Source: G965202915 sp965205955 (GTDB taxonomy: Bacteria; Pseudomonadota; Gammaproteobacteria; Eutrophobiales; Eutrophobiaceae). Taken from it: a stretch of 64,000 nt of DNA. The DNA is taken from NCBI GenBank assembly GCA_965205955.1, contig OZ242192.1, positions 868,001-932,000 of the forward strand. Direction: 5' to 3'. The notes below the pieces were generated by a model. That model did not search any database and was not told the DNA's origin. It saw only the letters and a list, made by a program, of their open reading frames with translations. The stretch's first letter is position 1. Every line of letters begins with the position of its first letter. A program made the translations under genes and the position numbers. This document shows, one piece after another, positions 13,401 through 25,400 of the stretch.

Positions 13401-16400
13401 CCGCCCACACCGGCAGCGGCGACCTGATTACCAACACGCTGCCGGTTACCGCCAGCACCGGGGTGAATGTGTGCGGGCGGACGGCACAGGTGCGGGATGA
13501 AATTGTCGAACAATCCTCATCCCCTACCGACGAATGCTCGGGTATCGCGGATTTGGATACGATTACAGAGCTTTTCATGAATAACCAGGGCATCACTGCA
13601 TTGCAAAGCGGTGATTTTGCCGGCATGTCGGGGCTTGAGACTTTGCAGATGAACAACAACCGATTCACTACACTGCCTGCCGATATTTTTTCCGGCTTGA
13701 CGGCGCTTGATGAGTTGTCTATGGCGAACGGCCAACTCACTACACTACCCCCTGGTATTTTTGACGGCTTGCCGGCACTTACGGATTTGACGTTGAGTAT
13801 CAACCGACTCGCTACACTGCCTGCCGGTATTTTTGCCGATTTGTCGGCGGTTGATCGGTTGTTGTTGAATACCAACCGATTCGCCGCACTCGATGCCGAT
13901 GTGTTTAACGGCTTGAATAGGCTTCTGAATTTGGATTTGACCGCCAACCCGTTCACGCCGGGAACCGGACTGCCCGCCGGCATCTTTGACGATATACTCG
14001 ATACCGCCGTCGGCATCGGCATACAGATTGGCGCCGCCGGTGTTGCCGCCCATTTTGTCTGCATCCTGCCCGTTGCCGATCTGGTTGTAGCCGCCACCGC
14101 CGGCGTGGACTTCTGTCAATTTATCTCCTCCGCCCAACTAGCCGCCTTCGCCCTGACCGACACCTCCCTCTCCGCCCTGACCATCTCCTCAGGCGACGCA
14201 TTGATACCGGGGTTTGCGCCCGGGGTCACCGCCTATACCGTCGGCGTACTCAACCGGTTTGACCCCATCACCGTCACGCCGACGGCCAGCCAGCCCGGCG
14301 CCATGATTACCGTTCAAGGCAATGACGTGAACAGTGGCAGCGCCAGCGCTGCCATAATGCTGGATGAGGGCACACCGGTGCCTATAGAAATCATTGTGAC
14401 CGCCCCGGACACCACGACAATGCAGACCATCACCGTGACCGCCACCCGTGAAGGGGCGCCGACGGCAGAGCTGGCCGGCACCCTGACCGAGGCCAATCTG
14501 TTTGCCGCCACCGCCCCGACGGTGACGGTGACGCTGACCGGCACCGACTACGTGGAAGCCGGCGAACTGATGCCGGACGACTTTGGAGTGACCGATGGGC
14601 TAACGGACGGGACGGTGAGCATCACCGAGGTCGCCCGTACCAGCAACCGGGTCGCCACGCTGACACTGGGGTATGATGATATAGACATCACCGCCAACGG
14701 TAGGCTGTCGCTGACGGTACTGGAGACCGCCCACAGCGACACCGGCAATTTGGGTGCCGGCGGGATCGATATTACCGCCAGCACCGGTACGAATGTGTGC
14801 GGAAGGACGGCGCAGGTGGTGGCTGGGATTATCGCTCTTTCTACCGGTAGCGAATGCACAAACGCAGATGATTTGGCTACGATTACGGACCTTCGCCTGG
14901 GTGCTCAGGGCATCGCAGAATTACGAAACGGTGATTTTGCCGGCTTGTCGGGGCTTACGATTTTGACTTTAGACAACAACAGACTCGAAACACTCCCTGC
15001 CGATATTTTTGACGGCTTGATGGCGCTTGAGGGTTTGAATTTGTCCATAAACCGATTCACCACACTCCCTGCCGATATTTTTGACGGCTTGACGGCACTT
15101 AGGACTATGAGTTTGGCCGGCACCAGCCTCGGCGGCGTGATAATGGGTACACTCGAAACACTCCCTGCCGATATTTTTGACGGGACGGCGCTTGTCGGTT
15201 TGAGTCTGATTGACAACCCTTTCACGCCCGAAACCGGACTGCCCGCCGGCATCTTTGATGATATACTCGGTACCTTGGGCCCATTCGGTACTAACGTCAA
15301 CGACGAATTCGGCATTGACAACAGAGTCCGCAACGCCCATTTCATCTGCATCCGTGACGACGCTGACGCGATTGTCGCCTTCACCTCCGGCGTGGACGAC
15401 TGCCTCCGTATCTCCACGGGAGATCTAACCGCCTTCTTCGCCTCCGATGCCACCCTCAGCGCCTTGACGATTTCCGACGGCGTACTGTCACCGGCCTTTG
15501 ACCTGGCCACCGTCGCCTATACCGTCGCCGTGCAAAACAGCGTGGAAAGCGTCACGGTCACGCCGACTGCCAGCCAGCCGATGGCCACCATTACCGTGGA
15601 AGGCACAGTGGTCGCCACCAGTGTGGCGATTGATGTGGATGAGGGGATGACGACGGCGATCTCGATTGCCGTGAACTCCCCGGATACCAGCAGCACGGTG
15701 ACCTACACCATCAACGTCACCCGCCCGGCGGCGACGGGTGTCCCAACGGCGATGCTGAGCGGGACGCTGACCGAGGCCGATCTGTTCGCCGATACCGCCA
15801 TGGTGACGGTGACACTGACCGGCACCGAATTTGTGGAAGCCGGCGAACTGATGGCGGACGATTTTGCGGTGACGGATACCATAGACGGGACGGTGAGTGT
15901 GACCGGTGTCACCCGCACCAGCGTTACCGAGGCGACCCTGGCTCTGGGCTATGATGACGTGGACGTTGTTGCCACCGATGGCAGCTTGGAGGTAGCGGTA
16001 CGGGCTTCCGGGCATACCGGCGCCGGCAACCTTGCCGCCGGCCGTCTGGTGATTTCCGCCAGTGACGACACGAATGTATGCGGGCGGACGGCACAGGTGG
16101 AGGCTGGGATTTTGGCTACCTTTACTCCGGCTGCCACCGATTGCACGAACGTGGATCTGGCTACGATTGCCGGGGCGCTCGATTTGTCCGGCGCCGGGAT
16201 CACGGCCTTGCTGCCGGGTGATTTCGCCGGACTGGCGGCATTGACGGTTTTGAATCTGTCCGGCAATAGTGTGGAGACCTTGCCGGCGGGTGTGTTTGAC
16301 GATTTGGCGGCATTGACGGTTTTGAATCTGTCCGGGAATATGCTGGAGACTTTGCCGGCGGATCTGTTGGATACGCTGACGGCATTACAGGTTTTGGGTC

Positions 16401-19400
16401 TGGCCGACAACCGTCTGAATGCGCTGGCGGCGACGGTGTTTGAGGACCTGGTCTTGCTGCAGGAGTTGGTTCTGTCCGGCAACCGGCTGAGCGCACTGGA
16501 TGCGGGGCAGTTCGGCGGCCTGGTGGCGTTGCGGATTTTGGATCTGTCCGGCAATACGCTGAGTGTACTGGCAACGGGGCAGTTCGGCGGCCTGGCGGCG
16601 TTGCAGATTTTGGATCTGTCCGGCAATATGCTGGGCACCGTGGCTGCGGCGCGGTTTGGCAGCCTGGTGGCGTTGCAGACTTTGGATCTGTCCGGCAACC
16701 GGCTAGGTACGCTGGATGCGGGTGCGTTGCAGGGGCTGAATACGCTGGTGAACTTGAGCTTGACCGGCAACACTTTCACGCCGGGCACCGGCCTGCCGTC
16801 AGGTGTGTTTGATGGCGTGCTGGATACGCTGGGCGCGATCGGCGCCGGGCCGACCGGCTTTATCGTGGATGAGAACGTGCGCGCCGGCCATTTTATTTGT
16901 AGCCGGCCCGAAGCCAGCTTGATCGTGGCAGGCACCGGCGGGGTGAGCGATTGCCTGCGGGTTACTGCGGCGCAACTGGCGGCTTTCGCTACGCGGGACT
17001 CCAGCCTGATGGCTTTGACGCTCTCGGACGGCGCACTGGTTCCGGCCTTTGCTCCGACCCTCACCTCCTATAGCGCCGGTGTGGCCGACGACGTGGCTAC
17101 GGTGACGGTAACGCCGACGGCTAACCAGGCGGCAGCGACGATCACGATCACGGTGGACGGCACTGGCACTCCTGTGAACAGCGGCGAGGCCAGCGCTCCG
17201 ATTCCGCTGACTGCGGGTACGCCGGTGGTTATAGAAATCACGGTGAACGCCCCGGCCCCCAGCACCGCCACAACGACGTATGGAGTGACGGTGACCCGTG
17301 GCGGGGCTACGGCGACGTTGGCCGGCACGGTGAACGAGGCGGACCTGTTCGCCACCCCGGCGCCGACGGTGACGGTGACGCTGCTGCGTAGTGAATATGC
17401 CGGTACGCTGGTGGCGGGCAATTTCATGCTGAGCGATACCATAGACGGGACGGTGAGTATTACCGGCGTGGAGCGTACCAGCACGACGGTGGCGACGCTG
17501 ACCCTGGGCTATGACAACGTGGACGTGACTGCTGCCGATGGGACGCTGTCGGTGACGGTGCTGGCCACCGGGCATACCGGCAGCGGCAGCCTGTCCTCTC
17601 TCAGCTTGCCGATTGCGCAGAGTTCCGGGGCGAATGTGTGCGGAAGGACGGCGGAGGTGGTGGCTGATATTGTCGACGAGTCCTCTGCCAGCGAATGCAC
17701 GAGTATCACCGATCTGGCTACGATTACGACCGTTGACCTGAGCAACATGATGATCGCTACATTGCAAAGCGGTGATTTTGCCGGGCTGACGGGGCTGACG
17801 GTTTTGGATTTGGATCAGAACCGCCTCACCGCACTGCCCGCCGATCTGTTTAACGGCTTGTCGGCACTAACGGCTTTGCGTTTGCAAGACAACCGCCTCA
17901 CCGCACTCGATGCCGATCAGTTTGACGGCTTGACAGCGCTTACACTTTTGGGTTTGAACATCAACCAATTCACCAGCTTGCCTGCCGATCTGTTTGATGG
18001 CTTGACAGCGGTTTCTACTTTGACTTTGGGCAACAACCCGTACACGCCGGGAACCGGGCTGCCCGCCGGCATCTTTGACGACGTGTTAGATACTTTGGGC
18101 TCCTTCGGCATCAATACGGACGCCACCGCCCGCGCCGCCCATTTTGTTTGCAGCCGTGACGACGCCGATGCCGTGGTCGCCTTCACCGCCGGCGTGCAAT
18201 TCTGTCAAAATATCTCCTCGGCCCAACTCAACACCTTCGTACAGGCCGACACCGGCCTGAGCGCCTTGACGATTTCCGCCGGCGCCCTGAGCCCGCCCTT
18301 TGACCCGGCCACCGATGCCTATAATGTCGCCGTACTCAACAGCGTGGAAAGTGTGACGGTGACACCGACGGCCAGACAGAGCAGCGCGACGATTACCGTC
18401 CAAACCATGGCGGTCACCAGCGGCAGCGCCAGCGACCCCTTTATGCTGACGGCAGGCACTCCGCTGGCTATAAACATTGTGGTGACCGCCAGAGACGGCA
18501 GCACGATGGGGACCTACACGGTAACCGTCTCCCGCCCGGCTATGGGCGGGGCAACGGCGGTGCTGGCCGGTACGCTGACCGAGGCGAATCTGTTTGCCCG
18601 CGCCGCCACGGCAACGGTAACGCTGATGGGCACTGAATATGTTTCCGGTTTGTCGGAGGCGGATTTCACGCTGAGTGCTGACGTGCCCGGCACGGTGGAA
18701 CTGGTCAGTGTCGTCCGCACCAGCACTACGGTGGCGACGCTGACACTGTCGCATAGCGGCGGGGATATCATCGCCGCCGACGGCGAATTGATGATGAATT
18801 TGCTGGCCTCCGGGCACACCGGCGCTACGGCGCTGGCTACCAATGGTCTGACAATTGCCCCCAGCGACGGCATGAATATCTGCGACCGGACGGAGGCAGT
18901 GCGGGATGCGATTTTGGATGGCTTTACTGCCACCGTTTGTGCGGATGTGAGTGTGGCGCAGTTGGCTTCAATTACGAGCCTTGATCTGAGTAGTAGTGCG
19001 ATCCCTGCCTTGCAAAGCGGCGATTTTGCCGGCTTGTCGGGGCTGACGAGTTTGAATTTGAATGACGATGGATTCACCCCGACGAACAGTCTGAGCCCCT
19101 TGCCCGCCGATATTTTTGCCGGCTTGACGGCGCTGCAGACTTTGACTTTGATCAACAACGACCTCACCACACTCGATGCCAATCAGTTTGCCGGCTTGTC
19201 GGCGCTGACGATTTTGGATTTGCGCCAGAACAGCATCACCGCACTGCCCGCCGGTCTGTTTACCGGCTTGACGGCACTTGAGGAGTTGCGTTTGGGTGGC
19301 AACCAGATCGCCGCACTGGATGCCGCTCAGTTTGCCGGCTTGTCGGCGCTTCAGAATTTGCGTTTGGACAGAAACCGTTTCACCGCACTGGATGCCGATC

Positions 19401-22400
19401 AGTTTGCCGGCTTGACCGCGCTTACAAATTTGTCTGTGGACAGAAACCAACTCACCGCACTGGATGCCGATCAGTTTGACGGCTTGACCGCGCTTACAAT
19501 TTTGAGTTTGAACGGCAACCAATTCGCCACCCTGCCTGCCGATCTGTTTGACGGCCTGGATGCGCTTGGTAATTTGAATTTGAACGAAAACCAATTCGCC
19601 ACCCTGCCTGCCGATCTGTTTGACGGCCTGGATGCGCTTGGGGCTCTTGATCTGACATCAAATCCATTCACGGCGGACACCGGATTGCCCGTCGGCATCT
19701 TTGACGACGTGATAGATAGCCTGTTGGCGACCTTTGGTGGCAATTTCCTTATCGTGGACACCGTCGGCCGGTTCGCCCATTTTGTCTGCTCCCGCGCCGA
19801 TGCCAATGCCGTGGTCGCCGCCACCGCCGGCGTGGAGGACTGCATCTTTATCTCCTCGGCACAGTTGAACGCCTTCGTGAACACGGATGCCAGCCTGACG
19901 GAGCTGACTATCTCGGACGGCGCTTTGGTTCCGGCCTTCGATCCGGCCATTTTCGCCTATACTGTCGCCGTGGCCAACGACGTGGCAACGGTGACGGTAA
20001 CGCCGACGGCCAGACAGACCGTCTCCACGATTACGGTGAACGGCCTCGCAGTGAACAGCGGCGAAGCCAGCCTGCCGATTACGCTGACTTTGAACACGCC
20101 GGAGGATGTCCCCGTGGTGGTGACCACCGGGGACGGCAGCACCGAGCGCACCTATACGATAATGGTGACCCCTGGCGGGGCTACGGCGACGTTGCGTGCA
20201 GTCAACTCCTTGACCGAGCAGGGCCTGTTCGCAGGGCAGATCAATTTCAGGGCGGTGCGGGTGGATCTGGAACGCACCGAATTTGTCGACGCTGCCGACC
20301 TGACGGGGGCTGACTTCACCGTGAGCGATACCCTGGACGGGACGGTGAGCCTGGCCTCTGATGTCAGGCGCGATTCCGATATACTGGCATTTCTGGTACT
20401 CGAATACTCCGGCGAGGACATCACCGCCGACGGCACCCTGTCCGTGACCGTACTGGAATCCGCCCACACCCGCAGCGGCGACCTGCGGACCAACACCGTC
20501 CCGGTTACCGCCAGCGCGGGCGCCAATGTATGCGGAAGGACGCCAGCGGTGGTGGCTGAGATTGAGGATGTCTCTGTTGCCAGCGAGTGCACGAATATCA
20601 CGGATCTGGCTACGATTGCGGAACTTGACTTTACTCGCCCTGCTCCAGGTGGTGGCATCACCGCGCTGCAAAGCGGCGATTTTGCCGGGATGACGGGGCT
20701 TACGACTTTGCGTTTTAACCGTAACAGCCTCACCACGTTGCCTGCCGATATTTTTGCCGGCTTGTCCGCACTTGAGACGTTGGATTTGTTCAGCAACAAC
20801 CTCAACACACTGCCCGACGGCGTTTTTGCCGGCCTGACCTCGGTGGAGAGTTTGTTCATAAATAGTAATAACTTCGCATCCCTGCCCGACGGGATCTTTG
20901 ACGGTCTGACGGCGCTTGAGAATTTAGCCTTGGCCAACAACCCGTTCACCGCCGGTGGTCTGCCCGCCGGGATCTTTGACGACGTGCTGGATAGCTTGGG
21001 TGACGTTGCAATCAGTGGCGGCGTCGGACTTGCCGTCGATGCCGTCGGCCGCGCCGCCCATTTTGTCTGCAGCCTTGACGACGCCGATGCCATTGTCGCC
21101 GCCACGATGGGCGTGACCGAATGCCTGCGCATTACCTCGGCACAACTCGATGCCTTCCGCGCCGCCGACACCAGACTGAGCGCCTTGACGATTTCCGACG
21201 GTGTGCTGGTCCCGGACTTTGACCCCGGCACCGATGCCTATAATGTCGCCGTACTCGGCAGCATGGCCAGTGTGACGGTGACGCCGACGGCCAACCAGCC
21301 CGGCGCATCGCTTACCGTCCAAACCATGGCGGTGACCAGTGGCAGCGCCAGTGGGGCGATTGCGCTGACGGCAGGCACTCCGCTGGATATAGTGATCGTG
21401 GTGACCGCCTCGGACGGCATGACGACCGGCACCTATACGCTGACGGTCTCCCGCCCGGCAGGCGGGGCAACGGCGATGCTGGTCGCCTTGACGCCGCTGA
21501 CCGAGGCCAATCTGTTTGCCGGTACCGTGATGGCAACGCTGACGCTGATGGATACTGCATACCCCTTCACGGTGACGGCGGCGGATTTCTCGCTGAGTGA
21601 TGACGTGGCCGGGACGGTGAGCTTGATCGACGTCGCCCGCAACAGCGCTACAGTGGCGACGCTGACACTGTCGCATAGCGGCGAGGATATAGCCGCCACC
21701 GGCATTTTGATGATGACCTTGCTGGCCTCCGGGCACACGGGCAGCGACAACCTGGCTACCAACGGTCTGGCGATTACCGCCAGCGCCGGCGCGAATATCT
21801 GCGACCGGACGGCCGAGGTGGTGACTGCGATTGTGGCTTCCTCTGCTGACACCGATTGTACGAATGTGGGGGATCTGGCTACGATTACGACCGTTGATCT
21901 GACGAATATGGGGGTCACGATGTTGGAAAGCGGCGATTTTGCCGGGATGCCGGGGCTGACGAGTTTGCTTTTGGCAAACAACGGCCTGAGCGCGTTGCCT
22001 GCCGATATTTTTGACGGCCTGGCGCTTGTTAATTTGGCGCTGCTCGGCAATTCGTTCACGGTGGACACCGGTCTGCCCGCCGGGGTGTTTGATGACGTGC
22101 TCGGTAGCCTGGATCCCATTGCCACCAGCGGCACCAGCGGCTTTGTTGTCGATGCCAACGTCCGGGGCGCCCATTTTGTCTGCTCCCGTGACGACTCTAA
22201 CGATATAGTAACGGCGACCGACGGCGTGACCGACTGCCTGCGGATTACTGCGGCACAGTTCGACGCCGTGGTGGGCAATGTCATGCTGAGTGCCTTGACG
22301 ATCTCCGAGGGTACCCTGGACCCGGCCTTCGATCCTGCTGTTACTGCTGTTACTGACTATGCGGTGACGGTGGCCAACAGTGTAGCAAATGTGACGGTGA

Positions 22401-25400
22401 CGCCGACCGCCGCCAGCAGTTTCTCCACGATTACCGTGAACGGTACGCCGGTGGTCAGCGGCATGGCCAGTACAGCGATTGCGCTGGCGGAGGGCGCTAC
22501 ACTGGATGTAGTCATTGTGGTGACCGCCGACGACGGCACGACGCGCGCCTATACGGTGGCGGTGACCCGTTTGCCGGCCGGCGCGACGGCGACGCTGTCC
22601 AGTACGACGCTGACCGAGGCCAATCTGTTTGCCGGCACCGCGATGGTGACGGTGACGGTGGTGGGGACTGAGTTTGTGGGCGCCCCGATGGCAGGCGATT
22701 TCATGGTGGGTGATACGGTGGACGGGACGGTGAGCCTGAGCAGTGTAGACCGTACCAGCCCGACGGTGGCGACGCTGACGCTGGACTATGATGATATGGA
22801 CATCACCGCCAACGGTACGCTGTCGGTGACGGTGCTGGCCGCCGGGCATACGGGCACGGGCGATGTGCCGACGGTGCCGCTGACGATTACCGCCAGCACG
22901 GGTACGAATGTATGCGGACGGACGGCGCAGGTGCGGGAGGAGATTGTGACTGCCTTTGCTCCCACCGATTGTACGAGTGTGGGGGATCTGGCTACGATTA
23001 CGACACTTAATCTGAATAGTCAAAGTATCTCTGCATTGCAAAGCGGCGATTTTGCCGGCTTGACGGGGCTGACGACTTTGGATTTGAGCGACAACTCGAT
23101 CACCGCACTGCCCGTTGACATTTTTGCCGGCTTGACGGCGCTGGAAGTGTTGACGTTTGTCGGCAACAGGGGTCTCACCACGTTGCCTGAAAACATTTTT
23201 GCCGGATTGACGGCGCTGAATATTTTGAATTTGGCCGACAACGAGCTGACCGCACTGCTCGCCGGCGTTTTTGACGGCCTGGGCAACCTTGGGAGCTTGT
23301 TTTTGAACGACAACAGCCTCACCGCACTGCCCGCCGATATTTTTGACGATCTGGACAACCTTGGGAGCTTGTTTTTGGAAGACAACGGCCTCACCGCACT
23401 GCCCGCCGATATTTTTGAGGGCCCGGATAGCCTTGTGGCTTTGATACTGTTCGGCAATGATTTCACGGCAGGCACCGGTCTGCCCGACGGCGTGTTTGAC
23501 CCTGTGCTCGGTACCCTGGGCGACATTGCCACCAGCGGCACCAGCGGCCTTGTTATCGACGACAACGTCCGCGAAGCCCATTTTGTCTGCAGCCGTGCCG
23601 ACTTCGCGGCGATTGTAATGGCGACCGCCGGCGTGACCGACTGCCTGCGCATCACTTCGATGCAATTAGCCGACGCGCTGGCAGGACTGCCAACGGCAAC
23701 GCTGGCGGCCTCGACGCCGCTGACCGAGGCGAACCTGGACGGCGCCACGGTGACGGTGACGCTGGCGGATACCGAATACATGGATCCGCTGCTTAGCTCC
23801 CATTTCATGCTCGTTGAGGACGTGGAAGGGGACGTGACGGTGGCCTCTGTTCTCCGCACCAGCCCGACGGTGGCGACGCTGACGCTGGCGCATAGCGGCG
23901 ATATTCTGGACGACGGGGAGTTGTCGATGAGTGTGCTGGCCGCCGGACATACCGGCACCGGCGATCTGCCTGCCGGCAGTGTGCCGATTACCGCTACCTC
24001 GGCAACGGCGATGCTGACCGGCACGCTGACCGAGGCCAATCTGTTTGCCGGCACCGCGACAGTGACGATGACGCTGACCGGCACTGAGTTTGTGGGCGCC
24101 AGCGAACTGATGGCAAGCGATTTCACGCTGACGGATACGGTGGACGGGACGGTGAGCGCGAGCAGTGTAGACCGTACCAGCCCGACGGTGGCGACGCTGA
24201 CGCTGGGCTATGATGATATGGACATCACCGCCAACGGTACGCTGTCGGTGACCTTGCTGGATGGAGGGCACACCGGCGCGGGCAATGTGCTTGCCGGCAA
24301 CACGGCGCCGATTACCGCCAGCGCCGGTACGAATGTATGCGGGCGGACGGCACAGGTGCGGGATGGGATTGTCGGAGTGTCCTCTGCCACCGAATGCACG
24401 AGCATCACCGACCTGGCAAGCATTACAAGGCTTAATTTATTCAGTCAAAGCATCGGTTCGCTGCAACCCGGCGATTTTGCCGGCTTGACGGCGCTGGAGT
24501 TTTTGTTTTTGTTCAACAACGACCTGGAGGCACTGCCCGCCACCATCTTTGCCGGCTTGACGTCGCTGCATACTTTGAGTTTGCCCAACAACGACCTGGA
24601 GGCACTGCCCGCCACCATCTTTGATGGTCTGGATAGGCTTAGTACTTTGTTCCTGCGCGACAACCCGTTCACGGCGGACACCGGACTGCCCGCCGGCATC
24701 TTTGACGACGTGCTGGATACCCTGGGCGCCATTACAACAAGCACAACCGGCAGCGGCTTTGTGATTGACCAAACCGTCCGCGACGCCCATTTTGTCTGCA
24801 GCCGTCCCGACTTCGCGGCGATTGTAACGGCGACCACCGGCGTGACTGATTGCCTGCGCATCACTGTGGCGCAATTAGACGCCGCGCTGCTAACGCTGCC
24901 AACGGCGACGCTGGCGGCCTCGCCGGCCCTGACCGAGGCGAACCTGGACGGCGCCATGGTGACGGTGACGCTGGCGCGCTCGGAATACGTGGATACGTTG
25001 CTTGCGTCCTATTTCATGCTGACCGATACGGTGGCAGGGGACGTGACGGTGGCCTCTGTTCTCCGCAGCAGCACGACGGTGGCGACGGTGACGCTGGCAT
25101 ATAGCGGCACGGCCTTGATCGGAGACGGTACGCTGTCGATGACGCTGCAGGCTGCCGGACATACCGAAGCGGGCGATCTGCTTGCCGGTACGCTGCCGAT
25201 TACCGCGAACCGTGCTCCGGTGGCGGTGATCGCCGAGGGCGGGACTTTGTCGGTGGACGCCGACGCAAGCGTGACGTTGAACAGTACCGGCAGCAGTGAT
25301 CCGGATGGCGATACGATTGCCGCCTATGCCTGGCGGGTAGTGACTGACGGCATCCCGGCGTTGACACTGGCTACCACCAATCTGGCGACCCTGGACTTCA

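Noticed and set aside
20924..23665. Long minus-strand open frames (up to 913 codons) opposite the giant genes, also at 3887-6178, 24890-26752, 37751-40396 and 46211-47656
   Set aside because: They mirror the repeated GC-rich codons of the giant genes, have R/H/G/A-rich compositions with no domain, and no start signals. They are shadows of the plus-strand frame.
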